Source: Hominilimicola fabiformis (GTDB lineage: Bacteria > Bacillota > Clostridia > UBA1381). Taken from it: a stretch of DNA of 64,000 nt. Below the pieces are notes generated by a model. It made no database searches, had not been told where the DNA came from, and saw only the letters and a program-made list of their open reading frames with translations. The position numbers and the translations under genes were made by a program. Each line of letters starts with the position of its first letter. Within the stretch, counting starts at the first letter, position 1. The stretch lies in contig NZ_JAJEQM010000004.1 of assembly GCF_020687385.1 (NCBI RefSeq), positions 1 through 64,000 of the forward strand. The letters run 5' to 3'. Positions 17,309 through 30,200 of this stretch are shown piece by piece.

Positions 17309-17551
17309 CTACTTTAATACGACGGCACAACTTGCACCGACTTCAATTTTGCACATATTCCCCAATTCCTTCATTGTAGAAATGAAGAACACAGGAGTAT
17401 TGCTTTCTTCGGCAATTTTGCTTACTCCGTCTTTGATGTGGTCGTCACAGTCTTCGGCAACATATACTTTAGAAGCTTTGTTTTCGTTCAAAGCTCGTAC
17501 AGCTTGTTTATAACCAACCTGCAACTTTGACCTTTCGGCATCACCAATCAT
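17309..17551 (-). CDS. L7Ae/L30e-family ribosomal protein (YbxF/RplGB-like)
   Basis: Small kink-turn RNA-binding protein of the L7Ae family, which precedes rpsL in many Firmicutes. I start it at the ATG at 17551, giving 80 residues, close to the 82 of the Bacillus protein, with GGAG about 12 bases upstream. A TTG 14 codons earlier has no ribosome site. Visible are GYKQAVRALNENKASKVYVA, the ISTMKELGNMCKIEVGA segment typical of the family, and the AVVL C-terminus. First gene of the str operon here; rpoB/rpoC do not precede it within the window. Confidence 0.9.
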   Translation of the reverse strand: MIGDAERSKLQVGYKQAVRALNENKASKVYVAEDCDDHIKDGVSKIAEESNTPVFFISTMKELGNMCKIEVGASCAVVLK

Positions 17552-17625
17552 GGTTTTGTCACACTCCGTATCTGAAAAATTGTACTTTGTCAAGCATATT
17601 ATTTATAACACACTCAACTTATCAG

Positions 17626-17654
17626 ATTATATATAAAAAAAATACATTTGTCAA
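17626..17654 (-). promoter_or_regulatory. Perfect consensus promoter of the str operon
   Basis: Minus strand TTGACA (17649-17654), exactly 17 bases, TATAAT (17626-17631). It drives the L7Ae-like gene, rpsL, rpsG, fusA and tuf, and is divergent from the giant gene. Confidence 0.92.
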
Positions 17655-18037
17655 TAGTTTTTTTGAAGAAAATCGTTGATTTTACAAAGTGTTTTAAATG
17701 AGTCTGTAACATTTGTAACTTTATTACAAAATATGACAAGAAAACTGTAAAAATGTCGTTTTTATTTTGATAATATTAAAAAAAGATAACAAATAGATTT
17801 TAGTATTATTATTGTAAACCTGTCGAAATTAATTTTGAGTAGAAATGTTACATATGTTTAAAGAATGTTTCAGAACCGTTACTTGCTTGTAATATACTTG
17901 TAATCTTTGGTTAACTTGCACAATACAATATTTGGTACAAAGAAGGGTAAAACAATCAAAATATTGAGCAAAAAAGACGAAAAACTATGATTTTTGACAT
18001 AATTATAAGCGGATTGAAACAATTTTGAAAAAAACTA
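17655..18037. other. AT-rich divergent intergenic region upstream of the giant gene
   Basis: No gene or RNA recognised. It holds repeated TTGTAA-like words: TGTAAC at 17705 and 17714, and a direct repeat CTTGTAAT at 17886-17893 and 17897-17904, spaced 11 bases (one helical turn), as paired regulator sites can be. Otherwise poly-A/T tracts. Confidence 0.4.
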
Positions 18038-18066
18038 TTGACTATTTTGTCATAATGGCATAAAAT
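18038..18066 (+). promoter_or_regulatory. Sigma-A promoter of the giant repeat protein gene
   Basis: TTGACT (18038-18043), 17-base spacer, TAAAAT (18061-18066). Each hexamer differs from consensus at one base. Predicted start near 18073 gives a leader of about 75 bases. Confidence 0.75.
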
Positions 18067-18148
18067 AAAATTGAGTAATTTTACCATAAAGGCAAATTCT
18101 ATTATGAAAATTGCATAAAGTCACATCATGAAGTTAGGGGAGAAAATA

Positions 18149-18244
18149 ATGAGACTTGGCAAAAAAACAAGCAGAGCTATATCAATAGCATTGCTGGCAG
18201 CAATGGCATCGACATCATTACCACAAGTAGATGTACTTGCTGCG
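18149..18244 (+). other. Predicted signal peptide of the giant protein
   Basis: Basic start MRLGKKTSRA, hydrophobic core ISIALLAAMASTS, and a small-residue cleavage region VDVLAA around residues 27-32. Typical Sec signal for a Gram-positive bacterium. Confidence 0.85.
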
Positions 18245-21200
18245 GTGAAAAACGGAATGTTCTTATCCGTATCATATACAGATAAGGATGGCAACAATAA
18301 TAAAGAAGGGACTGAAAATACCGTCCCGAATGAATCAGAACAATCAGAAGGCGCAGAACCTGTTCAAAATGAAGAGACAGGGGCTGCGTCTAATAGTGGT
18401 GTTCAGGAAAATTCTGAAGAACAAACATCAAATAACACAAGTGGTTCATCACAAAATAATACTGCCAACTCAAATTCTCCCCGAAAAACTTCATATAATA
18501 ATGGTTATTCTTCATACAATAGCGATTATGACAGTTCAGAAACTTCTATAACTGAAAATCCACTTACTGCCGGAAACAGAGTTAGTAATTTTATAACATT
18601 GGATAAGCAAGCGATAGGATTTACTAAAGTGGGTGATGTTGTATCTGTAACAGCGTCACTTGCAGAAGATAAGGATGACGAGATAGTTTGGAGAGTTGCA
18701 GATCCTACAATATTGCTTATAAAATCAACATCTGTTGACGGAAAAAACAGTACAGCTCAAATTGAATGGATTGGCGGTAAAGAAACAACAAAATTCTTCG
18801 CAGGATTAAAATCGGATCCTGACGAATACACAGAAGGTACAGCTATGCTGTTTGATAATAATTCAAGCAGTGAGCAAAGCGATACAAACGAAAATAAAGA
18901 ATTAAAGAGAGAGTTTGAATCGCCGGAAGTAGAAGAATTCCTAAGAGAAATGCAAAAAGAAGGTCTTTCACAAGAAAATTCGGATTACGACCTTTCAAAA
19001 CTAAGTGATGAAAATAAAGAAAATAACAGTGAAGAAACAGAGCGAAAAAATAGTACATCATTGGAATTATTTGATTCAGAAAAAATTTCACAAAAGTTAG
19101 AAGAAAATCAATTATCGGAAGAAAACAACACAGAAAATAATGAAGTAAAAAATGATGAATCAAATTCAGAAGAAAAAACAACAGAAAATGTAGAAAATAC
19201 AACAACTTCTGATGATGAAAAATCAGAAAATCAAAACGAAAATGACAGAGTTTCTTCCTATTATAATAGCACTTCTGATAGTGAAGAAAAACAGACTAAA
19301 ACAGAAACATCAGTTGAAACAAAAACAGTAACAGAAACTGTTCAAGAAAAGAGCACACAAAATGTTAATCGCGAAACTGTTGTTAAGCAAACTGTATCAA
19401 CAGAAATACTTAGCACAGAGCAAACAGGCGGTATGGTTACAAAGACTGTTGAAAAACAAGTTCCTAAACAAGTAACTAAGAACGTTGAGGAAACTGTTGA
19501 GCGTGAGGTCGAGCGTGAAATAGTTAACGAAAACGGAGAAACAGAAACTGTTACAGAAACAATCGAAGATACAATCACAACTCCTGTTGTTGAAACTGTT
19601 TATGAAACAGTAGAAGAAACGGTTGAAGAAGAAACACCAATCGAAACTCAATATACCGTAAGAGAAACAACAACAACAGAAACAACAACAACAGAAACCG
19701 TTACAGATGAAAAAGGCAATGTAATTTCATCAAAGGTAGTTGATAATTCAACATCAACATCTTCAAGAGATTATACAACAACAGAAATGCCGAGCACAGA
19801 AACAAAGACATCAACATCAACTTCTTCATCATCAGATACTGTTGAAAATGTTACAGGAAAAGAAGTTGAAAAAACAGTAACAAATGTTGTCGAAAAAGAA
19901 GTTACAGTTGACTCAGCAAATAATGAATCAGTCAATAAGAATGAAACAATTTCAGAAAACACTGAAAACGTAAATTCAAATGACAAGATTAATGTTGATG
20001 AAATTATTGAATTTGCGTCAGACGATAATGCAAATGATAATTCACAAACAACAGAAACAATCACACCGGCTGAATCAACAACAGAAGTTACATCAACAAG
20101 CAATTTATCAACAACAATGTATGCAATCGAGCCGAAACAGACATCTGAAACTTCGGAGTCGTTAGCAAAAGTTGATATAACAGAAATAAATGAAAAGCTT
20201 GTTGCAAATTATAACATTTCAGTTTTGAGTGACAGCGGTGGAACTTCAGCGGTGAGTGATCCAAATGAAATAATCAATGGTTCAGCGGTAAGCGATCTTG
20301 AAGGAATAGATACGATTGAAATTCGTGTCGGAGAAAAGAGAACCTTGGGTGACATTTTACCGGACAAAGGATTGCAGTCATCACTTACAGCAACAAACAC
20401 GACAATTCTTGATTCAAGATTGGCAACAGTTCTTCAAGAAGGTTCATACGCATCAGGTGTTACAATTACCGGCGTACAAGAAGGACGTACAAGAATTACA
20501 GCTCAAATCGGCGGTAAGTTCAGAATATTCAATCTTGAAGTTTATGGAAGTAGAAATAACGTCGTACTTCCTACTGCAGTTCCAATGGTTGTGGCAAACG
20601 GAAGTTTCACTTTGGCATTAAAGAGTGACGGTACAGTTTGGGGTTGGGGTCTTGCAGGTGACCATCAACTTGGTAACTTGAAAGTTACAGGCGATGCTCA
20701 AAATACTCCGTACAAAATTGAAATCAAGGAAAACGGAAAATTGTCACCGTTGACAAATATCAAACATATTGCTGTCGGTGATGCACATGCACTTGCAGTA
20801 AATGGTGACGGACGAGTTTATGCTTGGGGTCTTAACCGTAACGGTCAGTTAGGTAGCGGTTATAAAATTACAGGTTCAAATCCGTCGTATGTTTTGACTG
20901 CTGCAAATACTCCGCTTGAAAATATCAAATATGTAGCAGCTGGAAATTTTAGTTCATATGCTATCAGCGCAGACGGTAAAATTTATTCATGGGGTTCAAA
21001 TATTTACGGACAACTTGGTAACGGTCAATACGGCGGAAATGAAATAGAAAATAATGGATATGACAGTGACGTTGTATATGCAACAGAAATTTCGGTTGAC
21101 GCTGACGGAAATGATTTTTCAAACATCATAAAAATAGCGGCAGGCATTTCTCATGTACTTGCATTGAAAAATGATGGTAATTTATATGTATGGGGAACAA

Positions 21201-24200
21201 ACAGTGACTCATTACTTGTAAGCACTTCAACAGAAGATGTGTTACCATTACCTTCTAAAATGGAACTTAGTGTTGACGGACAAGTTCTTGATGTAGCAGC
21301 TGGCGGTGGTACTAATTCATCAGGTTCATCAGGTGACGAAGGTAAACAACAATTAAGATTCCATTCAATGATTTTGACAAATACAGGAAGTGTATATGTT
21401 TGGGGTCATAATGAAGAAAATACATTAGGTAAAGATGACAATAACAATTCAAGTGAAATAGAAAAACTTGAATCTATAAAAAATGTTATCAGCATCAATG
21501 CCGCAAGATATAATTCATCTGCAATAACATCAGATGGTAAAGTTTATACTTGGGGTAGAAATGACGAAGGTCAGATTGGTAATGTAAATGTTGCATCGAG
21601 AACTAACGAGCCGATGAATGTAATGGCTGGAGCAACAAATTCTGAAGATGAAGAAAGCTCACTTGAAAATATAGTTGCTATTGCAATCGGCGCAAACCAT
21701 ATGACTGCATTGAGATTAGACGGTAAAGTTTATTCATGGGGTACTGATATGTTAGGTCAGTTGGGTGACGGACGTAACGGTTACGAATATGAAAAAGTAG
21801 ATTTGCCGGTTCTTACAGGTACAGCTGCAAGCAACTCACTAATAATGGATCATGTAAAAGTAGTGTCTGCTGATACAAATGAAATTGCCGGTGAGTATGA
21901 GAGCAGTGAATCAATGCCTGAAATCATAACAATCACTGATGCTCAAAAAGTAAAAATTGAAATTCCTGAAATTAAAAAATATTATAAGTCAGGATTTAAC
22001 CTAATAGAAAACGATCAAAAATTTGATATTACTTCAGCTATAATTTTTTCATCTTCAAATGAAAAAATTGCCGGAGTATCTGCTGATACAGTTGAGATTA
22101 ATTGGGAAACTGTTTCACCGGTATCTTTGGAAAATGGTGGAGAAAGAGGAATAGTAGAAATCAAAGCTGAAAATGAAGGTTTCTATGGAATATTAAAAGT
22201 TCATGTTAAAGCACCTAATGAATTTACAACTCCTATGATTGCGTCAGGTGAAAATTTCACAATTGCATTGAAATCAGATGGTAGTGTTTGGGCTTGGGGT
22301 GATAATACATATGGTCAACTTGGTAACGGTAACTTTGAAAGTTCACAAGGACCTATTCCGGTTTTGGCAGTAGACGCAACTAAAAAACTTAGTGGTGTAT
22401 TTAAGATTGCAGCAGGAAAATATCATGCACTTGCTATGACAAGTGATGGTGCAGTTTTGGCTTGGGGCTTGAACGATAACGGTCAACTTGGTAATAACAG
22501 TACAACAAACCAAAATGTACCTGTTAAGGTTTTTGGTGGTGAACATAGTAGTGTTAACGGTTTTATAACTCTTGCAAATGATATAGCTGCCGGCGGTAAG
22601 CACTCATTGGTAGCTTTGTCAACAGGTGCGGTTTATGCTTGGGGTGCTAACAATCATGCTCAGCTTGGTAATACAAGAGATGAAAATGATATTACAAGTA
22701 CGTCTAAGGAATTAACACCTGTAAGAGTTATCCAGGGTGCGTCGGCAGAAGATGGCTCAAGTGCATATATAGACAGTGCAGTAGCAGTAGCTGCCGGTGA
22801 AAATCATTCATTGGCTTTACTTGGAGCAAATACAGAAGTACCTGATATGGATCGTGTTGTTTTGACATGGGGTGCAAACAATTATGGTCAAATGGGTAGT
22901 GACATTATAGTTGGCGATGGTGAAGTTTCAAGCGAACCTTCTGATGAGGCTTGGAATCAACTTGTTCCGACTGAATTGTCAGCCGATGGTACAATCATAA
23001 CAAATATCGGAGCAATAGCTGCCGGTAAAAACCATTCTGTACTATTGGAATATTCTGTTGACGGTACAGGTGGCAAAGTTTATACAGTTGGTTCAAATGA
23101 ATACGGTCAACTTGGACGTAACAGCACAAGTAAATTTTTGTCAGACGTTACTCCTTTAGCATCAAGTGATGTAACAGACAACGTTGTTGACGAGAAAAAG
23201 GATATTATTACAACTGTAACAGGAATTGCTGCCGGTGGTAATAATACAATAATTATAGATGCAGAAGGCAATGTTTATAATTTTGGTGATAATCGTCACG
23301 GACAATTTGGTATGGGTAGCGTAGGCGGAAGTAAAAATGTTGCCGTATCAAATAACAATTTCTCAGAGAATGGTCAGGCAATAGCCGCAGGTTCACAAAG
23401 TGGATTTGTAATGAAAAAAGATGGTTATGTTTGGGCGTTCGGATATAATAGTGACGGTCAGTTGGGTGACTTATCTCGTGAAGATAGCAGTGTACCTGTT
23501 TTGGTTGGATCGGGCGCAGAAGATGTTCTTCAATTATCTGTAACAGTTCCGACTTCTGATGGTGGCACTAAAGATATAGTAAATCCAAACACTGTAACTG
23601 TAAATAAAAACCAGACAATTAAAGCTAATGGCGGAAACATTATTTCACTTAGAGGCTTTAATCTTATTGTCAATGACGATGAAGTTAAGAAAGCAACATC
23701 AATAACATATTCATCATCAGATGATAGTGTAGTTTCTGTAAACGGAACTACAATTACAGCAGTTTCCAAGGGGATTGCTGTAATTAAAGCGGTTTCTTCT
23801 ACAGGTGTAGTAGGAATGTTTGTTGTACATGTAAATGACCTTTCAGAAGATGCTTTCTATACAGAACCAATGGTTTCTGCCGGAGAAAACTTCTCAGTTG
23901 CATTAAAATCAGACGGTACTGTTTGGACATGGGGTGAAAATAAGAACGGTCAACTTGGTAATGGTACAAAAGGCGACGGAACAAGCCAATATTCACCTGT
24001 TCAGGTAGTAGGTGTAAGCGGAACAAGCGACAGTGTACTTAAAAATATTGTTGCAGTAGCTGCCGGAGATACTCACGCAGTTGCACTTAGTGTAAATGGT
24101 GAAGTGTATACATGGGGCGGCAATATGTATGGTCAACTTGGTAATGGTACAAGCGGTATCGAATCAGCAATCGAAGGTGACGAAGAAGAAGTTCATGATG

Positions 24201-27200
24201 CTGTTGAATTTGATGAAAATACAGGTTACTATACAATTTATGCGGCAGAAGGGTTAGAAAAAGTACGCGAAGTTCTTGATGGAAAATTTATTCTTGGTAA
24301 AGATATAACACTATCAAGCGCTTTCGCTCCTATAGGTGACGCTGACAAACCATTTACAGGTATTTTCGATGGTAACGGATATAGAATAAACAATCTAAAT
24401 GTATCTTCATCAGCTACAGGAACAAATATTGGTGATAATAAAACATCAGTATCAGCAATGTTTGCTGTAAATAACGGTACAATTCAAAATGTAATTCTTA
24501 ATAGTATTTCAGTAAGCAATACCACTTTAGAGGTGGAAGATAATGACATGTCAGTGCCGGCATATTCAATTTCAGCAGGTCTTGTTGGATTTAATGACGG
24601 AACTGTTTCAAATTCGGGTATAGTTTTAGGTCAAATATCTTCATATAACTTGAGTGGTGGTTTAGTTGCTTATAATGGTGAACACGGCACGATTTCAAAT
24701 GTATATAACAGAGCTGATGTTAGAGTTGTAAACAGTGAAACAAGTGTAAGCATAAAATATGCCGGTGGTATTACAGCCGTAAACATTGGCAATATTTTCC
24801 GTGCTTATAATTCAGGAAGTGTAAGCGGAACATCTGACATATCAGGTGTTGCAGGTATTTCTGCGTCTAATATGGCAGAGTCATCGGCAGATGCTCAGGC
24901 AGGTGTGGAATATGGTATTGCTTACACATATACAAATAATGGAACAGTAGTAGGCGTTGGTAATGATGCTGCCGCATCTTTAGCAAATGCTGATTTGACA
25001 GATTCTTCAATATATACAGGTTGGAATTTTGAAGATGGCAGTGGTGTATGGTCATTTACAAATAAGTATGATGAAAATGACAAATTGCCAATATTGCAAA
25101 TTGAACAAGGTCCACCGGCAGCACCGGCAGAAACAGATTACACAACTAAGGATAGTGGTGTACCTGTTACAATCGTGTCAGAAGACGGAAAAGAAATCGG
25201 AAAAATTTCTGCAATCGCGGCAGGTGGCAATCATACATTAGTTTTGACAGAAGACGGTTATGTTTACTCATTTGGTAGTAACGGTAACGGTCAACTTGGC
25301 GTGGGTAGCAATGGATATGATTCAACTACATCTCTTGCTAAGTATAAAACAAAAGCTACAAAAGTTTTAGGCGGTCGTAGTGCAAGCAGTGACATATATT
25401 TGTCAAATATTATAAGAATTTCAGCCGGAAAAGAATTCAGCTCGGCATTAAAGTCGAACGGTATGGTTGTTACATGGGGTAATAATGATAATGGTCAACT
25501 TGGTATTAATGTAAATGGATTAAGAAATCAACCGATCAAAGTTATAACAAACAATAGTAATCCTCTTGAAAATATAACAGATATTTCATTGGGTGCAAAT
25601 CATGTTCTTGCACTTGCATTTGACAACTCATTATATGCGTGGGGTGCAAATGATCGCAGACAACTTGCTTCAAGCACAAAGGATATAGTTCCTGTTCCTG
25701 AAAAAATAACAATTTCGGGAAAAATCAAAACTATAGCTGCCGGCGGACAACATTCTGCAATTATGACAACTCTTGACGGAAGTGAAGACACTGCCGTTTT
25801 GACATGGGGTGATAATGAATACGGTCAACTTGGTATCAAAGATGCTAATAACGATATATCAAGAAATGCGACACCGACTCGTGTAAATAAAGGTATAACT
25901 GTTGATAGTACAGACGATTATTTGATTAACGTAATCGGTTTAAGTACAGGCGGTTCACATACTGTTGTAATCAAGGACGATGGATATGTATATTCGTGGG
26001 GTTTGAATGAAAGCGGACAAATCGGTGATATTTCAAATGAAACAAGACGTACTCCTGTTTTAACCGGTGACAGAGAAGCACGTGTGCTTATGATGCAAAA
26101 AATTACTGCGAAGAAAGCAGACGGTTCAGTTGCTAAAGAGTACACCGGAAATGACGTGCCGGTAGAAATTACAATAGAAAACAATGGTTCTTTGGAAATT
26201 GACGCCGCAGAAACGATTGAAAAATACCTAAGCGGTTTCAATATGCTAAAGAGCGTTACAGAATCAAAGACAGCTGATTCTACAAAGATTGAATTTGCAA
26301 CTTCTGATGATACAGTTGCATTAATTAATCAATTGGGAGTTGTATCAGCAACTAATAAAATAGGTAAAGCTACAATTATATTAAGAAATACTGATACAAA
26401 TTATATCGGTTCAATAATTGTAAACGTAACAGAAAGTATTGCACTTCCTAAAGTTGACTCAGGTGTAGACTTTGCCGTTGCACTTTCTGCAAGCGGACTT
26501 GTATATACTTGGGGTAAAAATTCAATCGGTCAACTTGGTATAGATACTGCAACAACATACAGACCAATTCCACAAGCTTTAGTTGGTATTCCTCAAATGA
26601 CAACTATTGCGGCAGGTGATGACTTTGTAGTTGCACTTGATGTAGACGGAAATATATGGACATGGGGTAATAACGAAAATGGACAGCTTGGCAGAGGCGA
26701 CATCGGCGAGGCTTATTCGGCAACCCCTCAAATGCTTAGTGTACAGGCAAATTCACAAGATGTTAAATTTATAAATGTGGCTGCCGGAAAAGATTTTGCA
26801 TTTGCATTGACAACTTCGGGTAGCGTATATTCTTGGGGTACAAGTAGCAGAGGTCAATTAGGTAACGGTGCTACTTCAAATTCAAATGTACCAAAATCAG
26901 TTGTTAAGGGTGCAAGTGCAAGTAGTTCAGCTGTACTTGAAGATGTTATCAAAGTTACTGCCAGTGATAATTTTGCGGCAGTATTGAAGAGAAACGGCGA
27001 CATATTTGTATGGGGTGACAACACTGTTGGTCAGCTTGGTAATGTGTCAGACGGAACTCAGAAAAATGTACCCGTACAGGTATGGAACGGTGAATATGTA
27101 TCCGAAAATGATACATTTATTCATAATGCAGTTGACGTTGCTATTGGCGGTAACAGTGCGGCTGCAATTATACAAGAAAATAAGACAACAAGTGATGAAA

Positions 27201-30200
27201 GCGGAGCTGTTTCAAATGAACTTGCAAATGTAGTATATACTTGGGGTTCAAATAATAGTGGACAACTTGGTGCATCAAAAGAAGACAATTTTGTAAATTC
27301 ACCTGTAAAGGTTGATTTGGACGATGTACGCAGTGTTGCTGTAGGTAATGAACATATGCTTGCACTTACAAAAGATGATGAAGTGTATGCTTGGGGCTCA
27401 AACAGTAACGGACAACTTGGTGTAGGTAATATAACAACAACATCATCTCCGATTCCTGTTGAAGTCAAAAACGGAGAAACTTTGGCACACGAACAATTTG
27501 GTGAAGTGTACCTTCTTGGTGCCGGTAAAGATTTTTCAATGGCTGTCAAGTCAAGCGGTAAAGTGTACGCTTGGGGTTCAAATAACAACGGACATATCGG
27601 TGATTATTCAAAGGGAAATAAAGTATATCCTACACAAGTAGGTGAAAAGGAATCTAACAGTCTTGTTGTTAAAGAAACAATTCTTGAAAAATATGACGGT
27701 ACTGTTGATACTACAACTTATAAAAATGTACTTCCGTCAGAATTAAGTATGATTTATAGGAATAGTAGCAGTTATGACGTTTTAAAGATAAATGTAAATG
27801 AAATCTATTCAAATATATACGGTAACTTTAACTTGTTCGACGCGCAAGGACTAAACCTTATTAAACTTACCGGTGTTGATAAGAGCAATTTCTCATTGCT
27901 AAATCCAAAACTATTTACTTTGGATGTTGAAACAGCAGCAGATGGAACTACATATGTTGTTATAACTCCGAACCAAAACCATAAATTCGGAACAACAATA
28001 CTAACAATTAAAGTAGGTGATTATACAAAGAATGTAATGCTAACACTAAGACCGGAAGGTCAACTTTACGCCCCGATGGTTGCAACAGGTGAGGACTTTA
28101 CAGTTGCACTAAAAGGTGACGGTAGTGTATGGACTTGGGGTATAAATAATTACGGTCAACTTGGTGATGGTACATATATAAATAGAGCGTATCCGGTTCA
28201 AGTAACATTGTCGATAGACGAAGAAACAGGTGTTCGTGATTATATTTCAGACATAAAGAGAATAGCAGCCGGTGAAAGATTTGTGCTTTCACTAAGAAAT
28301 GATGGTTTATTGTATGCTTGGGGTGATAATACTTCAGGTCAGCTTGGTGTGGAAATAAATAACGAAATAACAGAAGACGGTACAGCTATTGAGGATTCAA
28401 GATCTCTACCTGTAGAAGTCGATTTGACTGATGGCGTTGATTTTACAGAAATCACAGACATCGCTGCAGGTAAGAACCATACTGTAATTGTTTTAAATAA
28501 TGACACTGTTTACACATGGGGCGATAATACATATGGACAACTTGGTACAGGTGAAAATGGTTCATATATTCCTAACCAAGTAAAAGGTTTTAACGGCGGT
28601 GGATATTTAACAGATATTATTTCAGTAAAAGCAGGTTCATATCATACAGTTGCGTTAAAACGTGACGGTAGTGTTTGGGCATGGGGTAGAAATGACCGTG
28701 GTCAACTTGGTGATATGACAACTGAAGACAGAGAATATCCGATTCAAGTATTCAAGGGTGACAGTTACGGTAACGGTTACTATCTTGAAAACATTTCTCA
28801 AATTTCTGCCAAGGCTAACAACACTGCCGTAATTGACAGAAATTCAAGAGTATATGCTTGGGGTGATAATACTTCACAACAATTAGGTGATTATACACTA
28901 TCAGCAGATTATGCAAGTACACCACGCAAAGTATATACAACATATCAATATGACCCTAACTATGAACTTACAAATGTAATGGCAATTTCTGTAGGTTTTG
29001 AACATATGCTAAGTATCGACTATGACGGTAACGTAGCAATATGGGGTAAAGTTATAGATGATAACGGTGCATTTACAGTATACGACAGAGCTAATGGCGT
29101 AGTAGCAGGCGAAACCGGAACAGTAACAGGTTTAGCATCACTTGGCGATATTAGTTTGATAGCCACAGGTAAAAACTTTAGTGTTGCTATGAGCAATAGT
29201 GGTAATATCGCTGCATGGGGTATCGGTGATTATGGTGAAATCGGTAATTCAGGTTTTTCATCATTCAATTATCCGGTATACACAGGTGAAAAAGCTGCCA
29301 AAAATTATAAGTTTGAAATAGGTCAAATTATAACAGAACAAGGCGATGTAAGGGAAGATTATGACGGAAGAAGTGAATTCTTCCTTGCTCCGTCAAAAAT
29401 TACTATTTCACAAAAAGAAAAATATGTAGTTAATCCGACAAGAGCTATAAGAACAGTTCATCCGGGATTTAGCTTGACAGAATATGTGGAAGTTCAGAGA
29501 GAACATGACGCATCAAGTGAAGTTACTTTTGTTTCTGATAATGAAAATATAATACAAGTTAACGGAACAGAGTTGGTTCCGTCGGGACAATACGGTTCTA
29601 CAACAGTTCGTGCCGTAAATACAGCCGGTAAAACTGTATGGACAGGTATAATTGATGTATATGTAGACGGAAGAATTGCCGCACCAAAGGTTTATGCCGG
29701 CAAGAATTTTTCTGTTGCACTTCAAGTTTCAGGTAAAGTATACGCATGGGGCGAAAATACTCAAAACCAACTTGGCGACGGGACTGATAAGAGCAAAGCT
29801 TCTCCTGTAGCCGTTCAATTTGGCGGAGATTCAACAATGCTTGGTATCCGTGACATTTCAGCAAGCGACACACATGTATTAATGGTTACTGAATCAATGG
29901 AAGTTATGTCATGGGGCGGTAACGAACATGGTCAGCTTGGCAGTATGAACAAAGAAAACAGAAGTAAAGCATATTATGTATATGAGGATGAGTACGAATC
30001 AATTCTTTCAGACGTAATATCAGTAGCTGCCGGTGATACACACTCTCTTGCACTTACAAAAGACGGCTATGTATACGCATGGGGCGGTAACGAACACGGT
30101 CAGCTTGGTATCGGCTATGCCGGTGAAGATGTTATTTATCCGACAAGAGTTTTAAAGGGTGACAGTGCATCTGATCGTGAATATTTGAGCAACATTATTG

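Noticed and set aside
17552-17593. TTG start extending the L7Ae-like protein to 94 residues
   Set aside because: No ribosome site before it, and the ATG at 17551 gives the family length.
18128-18172. Possible c-di-GMP (GEMM-I) riboswitch in the giant-gene leader, prompted by AAAGGCAAA at about 18088 and GAAA and AAAGTCAC downstream
   Set aside because: The stem around GAAA does not pair well, and a full aptamer would run past the ribosome site into the coding region with no room for an expression platform.
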